Shown: in pieces, positions 27,264 through 40,855 of the stretch
Layout: every line of letters begins with the position of its first letter
Position numbering within the stretch: position 1 is the first letter of the stretch
DNA from: Cubamyces lactineus
Lineage: Eukaryota > Basidiomycota > Agaricomycetes > Polyporales > Polyporaceae
Assembly: GCA_022376465.1 (NCBI GenBank)
Contig: JACDTU010000001.1
Location: 3,216,829 to 3,280,828 of the forward strand
Reading direction: 5' to 3'
DNA: 64,000 bases
Notes under the pieces: model-generated
The model's input: only the letters and a program-made list of their open reading frames with translations
What the model was told of the DNA's origin: nothing
Databases searched by the model: none
Translations under genes and position numbers: made by a program

Positions 27264-28894
27264 CTACCAATCGTCGTCCATATCGCCGAACTCCTCGTCG
27301 AGGAGAACAGTCTCGGCACGAGGAAACAGAGAGTTCAGATACGTCATACACGTTTCGCGCACGTCCTGCGGCCACCTGCCTGACGGGATACAGATTTCTT
27401 CTAGGCAGGTCTGTTGCGTGGATACAGGCGGCGGGGTGAGGCCTACAAGTGGTGCATGGTGAGGAAGTGGGAGTATGAGGTTTCGAAGATGTGGGCATTT
27501 CGCTGCTAACGATTGAAGAGCGGTGATGGGGAACGCTGAAGATACGTCGCCTTCTGAACTGTGCGGAAGGCCAAGGGACCTCAGCTTCGGCCAAGCAGAC
27601 GCAATGTCCTCCAAGTCTTGCGAAACGATCGTGAATGACGTGTCGAAAAGGGAGTCGATATGGACCCGTTGCAGGTCGCGTATGGCGTACAGCGGCGAGA
27701 ACCAGTCGTGGAATGAGCAGGTTTCTCCATCGTTGATCCCATCTTCTACCCCGACCGTGACGCGTCTCAACGAAGCACCGAAGCGAGCAGGAATAATTTG
27801 AAGACAATGCTTCCACGAATCCACTGCCGCTTCGAATCTCACGTCGAGCAGATAGAGACAAGGCGCCTTCACCGCTTCGAGGAACCGCACTACCGCTCCG
27901 GGAGGGCCGCTGAGGACCAGTTTTTTGAGAGGAACCAGGGATGTTTCAGGTATTTGTGGCAACGGCGGATCGGTGCCACTTCGCTTGGAAATATCGAGTG
28001 TGAGGTGGGCAAGGTGGGGGAGGGAGCCACAGAGTTCGAGGACAGGCCCTGGGTCGCGAACCGGTCCTAGCTTGAGAGAATCTAGGCGATGAAAGTTGAC
28101 GATGCGATCCACAGAGCAATGGAAGCCGCTGGTAAAAAGCCCGATGTTCTTGACGTAAGGTGCGCGCGAATGGAGTGTTGCCAGAGCCGTGCCATAGGCG
28201 TAATCTACGGCTACAGGAGCTGCACTTGTCTGGTGATCGAAACGCTCCTCATCAGTCAAGAGGTCAAGAGATACGCGGCTGAGCATCGGCGAGAACAACA
28301 GAGGGAGCATAGCGGAACCGTCCGCTGAGCTTCTCCATATCAAGTGCTTGAGGTTAGGGAAGAGCGGTTGCCCGTTCAGCTTCTCGAAGAGAGCCACCGT
28401 TGCAAGGCCATCCATACGTTCTCGGCCACTCAAGAACGAGCGAATCAGACGGGCGTAGCGTAGCATTCGCGCCCACTCATTGTCCTTGATTGCGTCGCAT
28501 AGAACCTGAAGACGCATTCGATACATCATTGCATATGTGGTCACAATGACGGTGAACAAAAGAGGGACTGACGAAGCTGTGATGGCTGTTGCCGAAGAAA
28601 TCTTCCTGGCCAGTGGGTATTCTCCTGAAAGACGAACGCAGTAGGCCCAGAACTCTTCCTAGGCCATGCTGAGATTCCCACAGAACCTCAAGAGCAGGAT
28701 CCGAGAGCGCGCGAGACGCGCACGCGCAGTGAGCGAGAGTTTCTGGATCGGACGCGTTCTGCTTCATGATTTCGCGGACGACTTCTGCGATAGCCCAGAC
28801 ATTGTGCGCTCTGTGTATTGCCTTCACATTATATTTGTTGAGTAGGCGTACGAGTATCTGCTGTATAGATGAGACTTACAGGTTCTGTGGTCAT
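27264..28894 (-). CDS. F-box-like protein, family C copy 2
   Basis: A tiny first exon (ATG at 28894, MTTEP, 15 bases) is joined by a 58-bp intron (28822-28879, GTAAGT...GTGAAG) to AIHRAHNVWAIAEVVREIM. The frame between has no ATG that works, which is why the small exon is proposed. The F-box-like block TLAHCACASRALSDPALEVLW matches copy 1. A second intron, 28506-28572 (GTCAGT...TTCAG), joins NSHHSF to VLCDAIKDNEWARMLRYAR. The rest is LRR-like and ends with an acidic EFGDMDDDW. Putative SCF adaptor of unknown target. Confidence 0.78.
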
Positions 28895-29107
28895 GGTAGT
28901 CTATGTCTTAGAAGTACAGGACTGGCGCTTAGCCGGTGCATCCGATGGGCGCTAACGCTGCATCTACAGCCACTTTTCCCTTAAGCGTGCACAACAGTTT
29001 CCTCCGCTGCGACTACCACTTGCTCCGCCTTACGTCCAGCCACCTTTCCACTACCCCCAGTACCTCCTGCAGAGAATCCCAGGCTTTCTGCACGTCTACC
29101 GTCACAA

Positions 29108-31895
29108 ATGGCTCAAGCAGGTCCATCGAACCCGACGAAGAAAAAGAAGGGGGGGAAGGCTGCGGATTCTAAAGTTAAATCTAAGAAAATTAAGAAATTG
29201 AATGAAGCGAAGGCGATAGCGGACCTCGAGCAGTCCGCCTTGCAATTCGTAAGTCTCGCAGTATGAGGGACTTCGGTTTTGTATACTCATTAACACAGCA
29301 TGAATCTACATAGGAACCTCCCCCGGGCCTTGAAGCGTTTGCCGACCTCCCTATTTCTGACCTCACGAAGCGCGGTATGCGCCCATGCTCTGCAAGTTCC
29401 CTGACTAGTCTGATTTGTGATGCTTGGCAGGCCTAAAGCGCGCATATTTCGTGAAGATGACTGATATACAGGCAAAAAGCCTCCCCGTCTCTCTCAAAGG
29501 CAAGGACGTACTGGGTGCAGCACGAACGGGCAGTGGCAAGACGCTCGCTTTCCTCATACCCGTACTGGAGATCCTGTATCGTCGGAAATGGGGGCCTCAG
29601 GATGGACTTGGAGCGTTGATCATCTCTCCGACGAGAGAGCTGGTGAGTGATCTATTCGAAGGCCTGAACGTGCGGTTTTTGGGTTGTTAAAACCTACGCG
29701 TCAAATCATACAGGCCGTGCAAATATTCGACGTCTTACGCAGCATAGGCGGATATCACAGCTTCTCTGCGGGGCTTGTCATCGGCGGCAAGAATCTCAAA
29801 GATGAGCGAGAAAGGCTTTCCCGTATGAATATCCTCGTCGCGACGCCTGGTCGTTTGCTCCAACATATGGACCAAACCATCGGTTTTGAATGCGACAATT
29901 TGCAAATGCTAGGTGCGTTTATCCCGCGCTGAGAGAAACCCTTCGTCCTCTGATTACCTGCTAGTCCTCGACGAGGCGGACCGCATATTGGATATGGGAT
30001 TCCACCGCACCCTTACCGCACTCCTCTCTCATCTACCCAAGTCCCGCCAGACCCTCCTCTTCTCAGCCACACAGACAGAGTCTGTCGCCGACCTTGCTCG
30101 ACTCAGTCTCACAGATCCCGTGCGCGTGGGTATTGAAGAAACAGTCACCGAGGGTGCTACACCGAAGGCTCTTGAGCAACACTACGTACTCTGTGAGCTC
30201 GACAAGAAGCTCGATGTGCTCTGGAGTTTCATCAAGAGTCACCTCCAGACGAAGACGCTTGTCTTTATGTCGAGTTGCAAGCAGGTTCGCTTCGTGTTCG
30301 AGACGTTCTGCAAGATGCACCCGGGTATCCCTCTTCTCCACCTCCACGGCAAGCAGAAGCAGATGACGCGCCTCGCGACGTTCCAACGCTTCACATCAAT
30401 GAAGCACGCAGTCCTCTTCGCGACCGATATTGCTGCGCGCGGCCTCGACTTCCCTTCAGTTGACTGGGTGCTGCAAGTGGACGCGCCGGAAGACGCGGAG
30501 ACGTACATCCACCGTGTCGGCCGCACTGCCCGTTACGAGAGTGCTGGAAAAGGTCTGCTCTTCCTGATGCCCAGCGAAGAGGAGGGAATGGTCGCTGCTC
30601 TCAAGAAGAAAAACATCGACATTCAGAAGATCAAGATCAAGGCGAGCAAGACGCAGAGTATCGCGAACCAGCTGCAGAAACTCGCGTTCCAGGATCCAGA
30701 GATCAAGTATCTTGGTCAACGCGTACGTATTCCGCTTGCTCTAGCTCTCAATATAGGCACTCATGCCATCTTCGTAGGCCTTTGTCTCGTACCTGCGATC
30801 AGTCTATTTGCAGAAAGACAAGTCGATCTTCAAACTCGATGAGCTCCCCGTCGAACGCTTCGCAGAGGCGCTCGGTCTGCCCGGTATGCCGAAGATTAAG
30901 TTCCTCAGCAAGGAGATGGCCAAGAGGAAGAAGAACGCGTCGAGAGCGGCAGCAGAAATCCAGGCTGCAGCAGCGCGCTCCGAGCCCGATCGCAGTTCAG
31001 ACGAGGAGTCCGACTCGTCGGAGGATGAGAGCTCTGATGAAGAGTCTTCACCCCAGAAAGCCGGTGGGGATTCTACGGAACAGAAGGTGAGTTTCCCCGC
31101 AACAATCACGGAGCCGCTTTTTGACATCAAGCATGTTGTAGCCTGAACGTGTTCGTACGAAGTATGACCGCATGTTCGAGCGCAAGAACCAAAATATCCT
31201 CTCAGAGCACTACAACAAGCTTGTCGATCACAGCGCGGATGTTAACGCGGACGATTCCGATGACGATTTTATTACGTTGAAGCGCGCAGACCACGATCTC
31301 GACGACAAGACAACCACGGAGCACGACTTCATCTCGAAACGGAAACAGAAGATGTTGGCGTCGAAGAAGGCGCTGGCGAAGATCGGGCCGCGGGGACACA
31401 AGCTCGTGTACGACGATGAGGGCAACCCGCATGAAATCTACGAGATCAAGGACGCTTCGGAAGTGTTCAAGTCCGTCGACGAGGTCAAGGAGGCCGGACG
31501 GAAGTTCGCGGAAAGCGAGCGGGGCAAGCTCCAGCAAGCGGACGTGGTGGACAAGGCGGAGGCGAAGGAGAAGAAGCGTGAGAAGAAGCGGAAACGGAAG
31601 GAACGCGAGCGAGAGGTATGTCGATGCATCTTGTTGCCCCTGATGTTGCTTGCTGAGCGGCTTCTAGGGTGAGATGTACGATGACGACGATGACGGGGAC
31701 GTCGCGATGGGTCCGACGGTGGCAGAGCTCTCCGACGACGACGGCTACGTTTCTCCGGAGTTCGACCTACCTTCAGATAGCGAAGGAAGCGAAGACGAGC
31801 AGCCGCCATCGAAGAAGGCGAAACAAAATCCCGGGACTACGAGCCTGGAGGAGGAAGAGGAGCTCGCACTCAAGATGTTGCGGAGTAGGAGGTAG
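29108..31895 (+). CDS. DBP4: DEAD-box RNA helicase DBP4 (Hca4/DDX10 family)
   Basis: Nucleolar ATP-dependent RNA helicase needed for 18S rRNA processing in yeast. Eight exons: 29108-29248, 29314-29374, 29431-29642, 29714-29912, 29965-30722, 30778-31086, 31142-31615 and 31668-31895; all junctions keep frame. Motifs: Walker A ARTGSGKT (about 29520-29543), PTREL, DEAD at 29970-29981, SAT (about 30064), [12 protein letters not shown] and HRVGRTAR (about 30511). Lysine-rich N-terminus and the DBP4-type C-terminus ([20 protein letters not shown], then acidic [11 protein letters not shown] and [13 protein letters not shown] blocks) separate it from other DEAD helicases. Length is close to the family's. 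Confidence 0.95.
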
Positions 31896-32702
31896 TGGCC
31901 TGCTCGTCATGACATCTCTACGGAACAGCATACTCTTGTACGACATAGTCGTCGTTGTTGACCATGTCAGAAAACCACTACCGTTTCTCAGGAGTCAGAA
32001 TCGCTCAAGCTGTGCCCTTGCAGTGACGAATTGCTCTCACCTGCTACCTTCATTGAGGCGATGACGCTCTGCACAGTATATACGCAGACGATGCACGAGC
32101 GAAAATTCAGGAGTACTATCTCTAGTACTACCGAAAGGGAGTCGTCGATTCAGCTTTCTAGACAAGCTAGTGCCAGTGAACATACTCTTGAGAAGCACTG
32201 TACTGTTACAGCCATACGCAAGATCCTCACACTGCGACATTCTCGTGCTGCTACCGGCCCATTATCTCCGTTGTGTATGCGGCAGCCGAAGCTCTATTAT
32301 TTACTAGCCTACTTATCAATCGTTCACAGACTTACCTCCTGAATGAATTGTTAACTCCCTTTCGTATGGGAGTAAGCACCGGCTGTCGGCTTTATTATAG
32401 CCGACTTAAATCATTACTCAGGGCTTACATTCACGTTCCGTCACCAGTGCGTCGGTTCGGGCTCTTCCCCGCACACCGACACCGAGCCGACTGTCATGTT
32501 ATAAGTTAGACCACCAGACTCCAGAACAGAAGAGAGCAGTCTTTGCTTCCGTCTCCAACTATTTCCCCTCCCGATAAAGACAGGTATATGTGGTATCAGC
32601 CTCAAGTTGCCAGCCTGCAGCTTCCGGCAGTCTCGTTAACTAACCGAGGGACCCTGTTTAGGTTGGCCGCCAGGACACGGTGTAGACTAGAAGGCATTGA
32701 AC
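31896..32702. other. Intergenic region with a short hairpin
   Basis: About 800 bases between the DBP4 stop and the VWA8 start, same strand. It holds a perfect 7-bp inverted repeat (GTCGGCT, loop of 7, AGCCGAC) at 32385-32405. No gene or RNA gene is supported. Confidence 0.45.
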
Positions 32703-35700
32703 ATGGCTCACAGACGGCTCAAGCATCTCCTACATGGGCTTGTTCCGGCTCAGCTGCCGATTGGTGTACTGCACCTGGGAGACATCTCACACAATGTCTA
32801 TCCCGCTGCAGAACCTAGTCGATTGCCTCATACGGACGACCTGCTTCTCGACCCACGCGATGCATTCAACTTGGATAACCTGCACTTTATGCTGCAGAAA
32901 TACCTTCTTGGACAGGATGTCTTCCTCCTCTCACAACCCGGACCATACGCTAGACGTCTTGCCTTGACTTTCTGTAGGCAAGTTCCAATGTCTTGCGCCT
33001 CTATGAGACGAGACCATCTAGCTCACATGCGTCCTCTAGGTTGATAAACGCCGAGTACGAATTTGTAGCACTCCATCGCGACGTGGGCGAAACGGAGCTC
33101 AAGCAAGGGAGAGAGATCCGATCAGGCGGGAACTTGGTATATACCGACAGTGCAGCTGTGCGCGCAGTGAAGCATGGACGCGTTCTCATCCTTGAGGGAG
33201 TCGAGAAGGCGGAAAGGGGCATCATGCCTGTAGGTGGATGGCTATGACACCGAGGCGCGACTCACATGTTTCCAGGTTCTGAACAACCTGCTGGAGAACC
33301 GCGAGATGTAGGCTCACTAAACACGATGCCTCGTGAATTCCGCTCATCCATGCTCTAGGAACCTCGACGACGGCACTCACATAGTGCATCCTCACCGATA
33401 TTCGCTCCTTGATAACGAAGGGCCCTCCGCGTTCATTCCTGCCCACAAGGACTTCAGAGTCATAGCGATCGCAGCGCCAGTTCCACCATACCCCGGCTAT
33501 CCACTCGATCCACCCTTCAGGAGCCGCTTTCAGGCCCGCTTTGTAGACCCGCTTGGTTCATTGCTCGCTCTGCCACAGCCGGCACAGGGCCCACAATCGC
33601 CTTTCTTCGAAAAGCTGCGAGAGATCATCATGTCCACACAGATCGCCAGCGAGTCCCGCAATACTTTGGACGCTGTGGCCAAGTCCACATTGCCAGCTTT
33701 CCCTCAGACGTCGTTGGCCAAAGCGCACGCTCTTGTATCGGCGTTCCCGCCTCCGGATCGACTCTCTCCTGACCAGCTGGCCAGACTTGTCTTGTCTCTC
33801 CACCCTGCGCTTATACACAGCCCGTTTGTCGCATGGGCAATGCTCTCGCATCAGTTCGAGGACGCCGGATTGGGCGAACTCGGTAGCCCGAACCTGTCTG
33901 GGACCGAGGATGACGCCGGACTACTAGGCTACCGCCTCGCTCGTATTGAGAAGGTCGACGACCATACTGCACACGTATCATTTGACAGTCCCACGGGAGC
34001 AACAGCCACGTTCACTGTTGCTGCAGGGCCTCACCTATACCTCCACTTCCCTTTCGCCCACCCCGAGATGCTCGAATTCGTCCCGAGCGCGCGCTTCATG
34101 GGCCTCTTGACCACCTTGCTCCAGGCACATGCACTAGGGTGGGACATATCGTACGTTCCGCCTGCGCTGCCATCAACGGCGTCATGCTCGACCTCGCTCC
34201 TCGTCCGCACATTCTCGGCTATGCTCGGCTACGAGCTCGAAGACGTGCACATGTACAAGGAACTTGGGGGCCGCGAGCTTATCATGCGGCGGAAAGTTGA
34301 AGATGGTGGGGCGACGAGCTGGGAGCCAAGGTGAGGCATTCAATCCGTTCGTGTTGTCGTATCCGAACTGAGATGTTATCTAGTCCGTTGATCGAAGGAG
34401 CCTGGCAAGGGCGGCTCGTTCATCTGTCGGCCATGGACGTGATCGGTTCAACGGCTGGCTCTCTGGCGCGACTTGTCCAGGACCGCGAGGTCGAACTTTG
34501 GGAGAAGAAGCGTATCGTGCGCCGTCTCGTAGATGGGGAGGTGAGTTCTCGTCACTATTTGTACGGGTTGCCTCTGCCACCAACATTATACAAGGAGTCA
34601 TCTGCAGACTTGTCTGTCGCCCACCGTGCCTTCCGGGTGATAAGCACCGCGTCGAAATCGCTCCCACTAAAGGACTGGCTGTCCGACGAGCACGCAAATA
34701 TGTTCTTCACCGTTCCCGGGCAGCCAATGTCCCAGGCGGAGGAGGCGCATATTCTCTTGCAAACGGGCTGCCGTGCATCCGTCGTCGAAACGCTCCTGAA
34801 GTTCGCGGACAAGTACCGCTCGAGCATGACCTCAGACGCGGTACAGAAGAACCGCAAGCTCGGGACGCGCTCGCTCCTCCGAATCGCCTGCCGCGTGGCG
34901 AAGTTCCCGGAGGATGACGACCTGCACACGTTGTTGAGCAGAGCGTTGCTTGCGGAGTTCCTTCCTGCCACGGAGACGATGAACCTGCAGAACATCTTCG
35001 AGGAGTGTGGTATCCAGCGACGCTCCCCTCCTGTAAGCTTCATCTTCATGTGACGCGACGACGTCTAGTTCAATTTCTACTCTCTGCTAGTTCAATCCCC
35101 CACCAGAAGTCCGGGATGAGGGGCTATACTTCCCACCACGTACCGGGCCACAGACTAGAGATGCACGCGCCACCGTGATTCCTCGCTTTGACGCAGCCTC
35201 AGATCCGGCTGGCGTGTCGCACGTCCCGCACATGGACCACTTCTACGATAACAGCCTCCAGACTGGCCTAATGCGGGACCTAGCTATAGACTTCGAGGTC
35301 CTCGGCGAACACTTGGTCCTGCTGGGCAACCAGGTACGCCTACCTGTACTACGCTTTTGAAATTACATGCGATGCTCACTATGTTCTAGGGTGTTGGCAA
35401 GAACAAAGTAGTGGACCGGTACGCATCTATCTAGGAGTCTATATCTTGTTTCATAGGCTAATGAATATACTACAGATTGTGCCAGGTTAGCCATTGTCTC
35501 TTGCTGTTCAGTGGATAACACACTGACTATTGCAATAGCTCCTGGGACGTCCCCGCGAATACATTCAACTGCATAGAGATACGACAGTAAACCAGCTAAT
35601 GTTCCAGACCGTCCTGGAGAACGGCGTCATCAAGTACACGGACTCGCCGCTATTGCGCGCCATCTCACATGGCCGGGTGATCATCATAGATGAAGCTGAC

Positions 35701-38210
35701 AAGGCCGCAGAACATGTCGTTGCTATCTTCCGCAGCCTGGCGGGACATGGTCAGTTGACGCTGGCAGACGGGCGTCGTGTACGTGAGACGAAGGAGCGCG
35801 AGGGCGATATCGTAGTGCACCCCAAGTTCCGCCTCATCCTGCTCGCCAATCGTCCTGGTTATCGTGAGTACCAGATATCATACGCTTCAATCCAGGATGC
35901 AGGGTAAGATTTGACCTACCACATGCAGCATTCCTCGGGAACCACTTCTTGCAGGTTCTTGGGGACAACTTCTGCTGTCATGCTGTGACGAATCCAGACA
36001 TGGCGAGCGAGCGGAAGCTTCTGTCCCAGCTCGCGCCTCAACTCAGCGAGGACCTCATATTGCGCCTTGTAGCGGCATTCCAGGACCTCCGCAGGGCGTA
36101 TGAAGGTGGCACGGTGACATACCCTTACTCCCTTCGAGGTAAGTCCCCTTGTCCTTGAAGAGGTGTTGGTCTCCGTGATAATCGATGACCGTAGAGCTGC
36201 TCAACCTGGTCCGACACATGCAAGCCTACCCTGGAGACTCGCTCGAGGTCGCACTCCGGAACGTCTTCGATTTCGACGTGTACAAGCCTGAGACAATCGC
36301 CAAGCTGGCGGACATCCTTGATCACCATGGGTTCGTACCCGTATCTCTCGTCCATCCAAGCGATCCTCATGCGAATCTACGCTCACACATTTGGTCAGAC
36401 TGGTTGCCAAGAACCTTGGGATAGAAGCCGCACGGGAGGCTGCGAAGAAGAAAGTCTTCGACGTCAAGTTTGAGCCGAAGGGTGACACCAGCCTGTCTGA
36501 GCCAAAGTACGGCAAGGACGATCCCAACAACCAAGCCCACACCGGCGGCAACACTTGGGCAGGTGGCGTACGTGGACTCTAACTTTTGACAGCTGCTGTG
36601 ATGTGCTGACGCGCCCTGCATGTAGACGGGTGGCCGTGATACCGCTGGGCTCGGTGGCAGAGGTGGATATATGCGCCTCTTCAAAGGACACGACATCAAG
36701 CAGGTACGTATCTTGCACTGATGGCGTATCTCCATGATTGCCTGACTGAATGTCTATACATCAAAGATACCGGATGCTCTCAAGAACGACGTCCCAGACC
36801 ACGTCAAAGAGCGTGCACGAGAGATGGCCCGTCAGGAGCTGGCACGACGCCTCGAAGAGCTGAACATGAGTGCAGGCGAAGCGAAGGGCTACGGGGCTCT
36901 GTTCACCGCAGTGGAGGGACACATCGCCCAGCTGCACGACTTGTTGGAACGTGAGTGCAGCACCCAGTATTATTTGGCTTATGTCGATCACTCACACAAG
37001 TATATCCCCGTTGTAGATCTTGCTGCCCGAGAGGAAGAGCGTGTCTGGGTCAAACGCCAAACCGACGGAGAGCTCGATGATAGCAGGCTCACTGAAGGCC
37101 TCACGGGCGAGGCTACGGTATACAAGCGGCGCGGTATGGCCAAGCCCGAGATGGGCCGACCCCAACTCAAGTCAGTAGATCTGTTGTCGTCTCTTGCCCT
37201 GCGTTTGTTGACGAGTAAACGGAATTTAACAGACCGAAGAGGATCCGGTTCTTGTTCGATGTCAGCGCGTCCATGTAAGTGGTACATATCTAGCTTTCGA
37301 TGACTGTACTGAGGTGACTACAAGGTACCGGTTCCAGTACGACGGTCGCTTGAAGCGCAGCATGGAGACTGGTGTGTGCTTCTAAGGCCTGCTATTGACT
37401 TCCAAGTTTGTAATGAAATTGACGGGCATATACACAGCTGTTATGCTCATGGAGACCTTCGACCGCCTAACACGCAAGGAGAAGTATGTCTGGGATGTAC
37501 GTAAATACCCTATGTTGAGCGTTCCTTACCCGTGCTGATCCACTCACTAGATATATGGCCATGTAAGCGTCTGGGATTAACCAATCTCCAAACCAATCTC
37601 ACTTACGTCCGCAGTCCGGAGATTCTGCTTCAATACCCCTCGTCGAAGCCGACCAACAGCTAGAGATCAAAGACCGGTGGAAGGTGGTCGACAAGATGGA
37701 GATGATCACCCAATATACGTTCGCCGGCGACTACACCTGTAAGGACACAGACCTCGTTCGGACGGCGTGTACTGACGCTTACATCCCATCCCCAAGTGGA
37801 CGCGATTGACAAGGCCGTCGACGAGGTTGCCAAGTTCGACGCAGGTACGTTCCCCACGATGTATCCAAGTACAGGCGTTCTGTAGGGCTGAGTATGGGCC
37901 CCAGACGACTGGTTTGTCATCGCTATCACCGATGCGAACTTCGCTCGATATGGTATCACCGCGGAGGACCTCCAACGTGCAATGAATCGCAATCCTAAAG
38001 TACACACCGCTCTCATCTGCATTGGAGAGGGCGCCGAGGTAGCATGGTGAGTAAACATCATATCTCGTACAAAGCCCAGTAGGATTGACCTGATGGCACG
38101 ACCCGTACAGGATCCCCAAGAACCTCCCAGGCAGAGGATACAGAGTCGCGAACACCGCAGACATCCCTGCAGTCTTGCGCAGCATCTTGTCCACCATGGT
38201 AGACAACTAG
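32703..38210 (+). CDS. VWA8-like AAA+ ATPase with C-terminal von Willebrand A domain
   Basis: Large protein of the VWA8 type, a mitochondrial matrix-facing ATPase in animals. Order seen: a first AAA+ module whose Walker A is degenerate (SQPGPYARRLA, no GKT) and whose Walker B reads VLILEGVEKAE; a second AAA+ module with GNQGVGKNKV split by an intron (about 35334-35390) and an intact Walker B VIIIDEADKA at about 35677-35700; a charged linker; and a C-terminal VWA domain with MIDAS DVSAS near 37255-37275 plus FVIAITDANFARYG. The C-terminus is ILSTMVDN. There are many short introns; the first (32978-33039) has a GC donor. Exact exon edges were checked for only part of the gene. Function in fungi is not established. 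Confidence 0.85.
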
Positions 38211-38596
38211 CATTCGAGATCTTCCGAGTCACTGGACATGTCAGTTGTCACAGTGCCGTCGTAGCGCTGGTGTGGCATGCTACGAGTTTACTAACGGAGA
38301 GGGCTATCTGGATTCTGCATCACTATTATAACATATTGTACTCTACTTACCGAGAAGTATATTCTCTGAGATCTCGTTGGGAGAGTTCCTACTACGCTGT
38401 AGATGTTCTTCAAGCATCGCGTCACTTGCTTGACAAGCCTTCCACCTAAAGCACCCACAATACCAATCAAGCATCTCTATGATCAGGATCTATATGACCC
38501 GGGTATGCCCAAAATTATTACATGTGCGTTCCGACACGCTATACAGTACTCGGGATAGCTATCCAAGCACAACACCATATCTACCATCGAGCGCGT
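38211..38596. other. Intergenic between convergent genes
   Basis: About 390 AT-richer bases between the VWA8-like and LCB1 stop codons; likely both 3' UTRs. Nothing else seen. Confidence 0.45.
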
Positions 38597-40578
38597 CTAG
38601 CGGCGCTTCCCAATGACCTTGACGAACGCCGTCTTGATGACGCTCGCCGCTTTCTCGCAGTCCTTGCGCGAAAGTGCTGCTGAGATGGCCAAGCGGATGC
38701 TGGGGCGTACCTCGATAAGCTCCTGGCCGCGCAGCCGCTTCGCGCGCGTCAACATCACGCCCTGCGCGAGCACCTCATCGACGATGTCCTGCAGCAGCTT
38801 CTCCTCAAGCTCTACGTTGAACTGCGGAGGGTCACGTGGCTTGACCGAGAGCGGGTTCGACACCTTGCTGGGAGAAGAGGTCGAGGGAGCTGGTAACTGG
38901 AGGGTGGGCCACCGGATCTGCAAGTGAATGACAGCGCTTGCGGGGTGGGAGGGGATGTTGATGCAATCGACGCGGTCAAGAATGGCACGGACGGCGCGGA
39001 CGTTCTCCTGCAGCGTAGTAAGGATAGACGGGGTATTCCTGAGGATGTTGATGCCCTCGGATGCCGCGACGGTGAGGAGTGCAGGCATAGCTGCAGAGAA
39101 TACGAAGGAGGTACCGTTGATGCGCTACTCAATCTGGTGAGCATGCATACATCGATGTGACTCCGCTGACCCTACCTGATGGTTGACAACGATGTGCGAG
39201 CCTGCACAGAAGCCACCGCAAGACGAGAGACCATTGGCGACAGATCCAACCAGCATGTCAACTTCCGAAGCCTATAAGACTGTAAGCGATTTTCAATGTC
39301 GGATATCTGCATGCCAAAGCTTACAGGAACATTGTAGAGCTCAGTGAGACCACGACCAGTGCGACCGACGCTACCGAAGGAAACGCTCTCGTCGAGAATG
39401 AGACGGTACTTGAACTTCTTCTTCAACTCAACCTGCACTAGGTGTAAGTTTAGCTCGTATGTAGCTGCGCGATGCTCTTACCAGTTTGGGCAGATCAGAG
39501 ATGGCTCCGTCATGGTCGAAGATACCCTCCGTGACAATGAAGCGACGCGTGAGAGGTCCCCTACGCTTCTTCCGCTCCTTCTCTACGCTTTCCAATACAT
39601 GCTCCAGGCTATCCATGTCGTTGTGGTCGTACCAGCGGACAGTGCAACGCGAAATCTGAAGACCCTTCTGAATGGCGAAGTTGACGCCGCGGTCTGCGAC
39701 AATCACGTCGCCACGCTTGCAGAAGGCAGGAATAACGGAGCTAATGGTAGAGAATCCCTGTGAATACAGAATTGCCGCTTCGGTACCGAGGAAATCAGCG
39801 ATATCTTGTTCGAGCTGAATGTGAACATCTGTTACACAATAGGCGTCAGTTCGGTCACTTTACAAGAACGAATATGGCATCGTGCATATAACGAATGACC
39901 AGAGCGCCATGAACGACATGAGATGCCTGCTTCCATGAAAGCTACGCCAGGGAAGCCACGGCGCGCTTGGATGTATCGTACCATAGGTAGTTCTTACCTT
40001 GTGTACCGTAGAAGCCAGGAGGACCGCAACTCCCAAGACCGTATTTCCTCAGAGTCTCAATAGCTGCAGCCTTGATATCCTCGCTGCCAGCCAGTCCGGT
40101 AAAGTTGTAGCTAGCCAGGTTGATCACAGTCTTTCCAGTAGAGAGCTTGGGCTTGGGACCGGTAGGACCGACGATAACAGGAACGGAGTCAAGGTCAGCT
40201 TGCTCCTCAGGAGTGAGAGGTTGGGCAAGAGGTTCGGGAGTCCACTCGTCAACGAGTTCGTCAATTTCCTAACGCGAGGTCAAGACGCGTTCGCCGGAAA
40301 GCCTTGTACTAGAGTAGGAGACTCACCTTCTCGTCGAACGTGATGAAGTGCTTCCCTGAGCGGTCACCGCGAGTGCGAGACTGCAGTAGAGTACGAATAG
40401 CGAATATGATTAGGATAACTTCGAGTAGAGTGCGGCCGGGGTCGTTCTGATGTGATGACTTGACATAGCGCGCGACGACAGCGGAACCGGGGATCTTGAA
40501 GAAATTAGTCTCGAGGGTCGTATACGATCGTGAAAGGAAGTTAAAGAGCAGCTCGACGGACTGGGAGGAGCTGTTCAT
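38597..40578 (-). CDS. LCB1: Serine palmitoyltransferase subunit 1 (LCB1)
   Basis: Non-catalytic subunit of the ER enzyme that condenses serine with palmitoyl-CoA in sphingolipid synthesis. The ATG at 40578 begins [19 protein letters not shown]; a hydrophobic segment [16 protein letters not shown] near residue 45 fits the ER anchor. Family motifs follow: [67 protein letters not shown] and [17 protein letters not shown]. The last lacks the PLP-binding lysine found in LCB2, as expected for LCB1. A fold-type I aminotransferase small domain ends [14 protein letters not shown]. Several short introns. Divergent from the gene at 40856 with 277 bases between start codons. Confidence 0.93.
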
Positions 40579-40855
40579 CGTGTCGAGGACCTTGTCGCCG
40601 CTGCGAACGGCGGTGAAGGCGAGGAAGGTGGTGGTCGAGAAGCAAGAGTTGGACGGGGCGCTTCGTCTCTTGAAACGAACCCTCGAGCGCCCGTGGCCAA
40701 TCGCGACTTCCTCAACGCCCACGACGACGACGTCGAATTCGAAGGCGAGCAGAGCCTCGTGCTCGCCGAAGGCAACGATGGCTTCGCCTTCCCACAGAAG
40801 CTCGGCATCTGTCTCTACCAACCACCTCGTCCCGCCCGCCAAGCAACAGCGGCGC

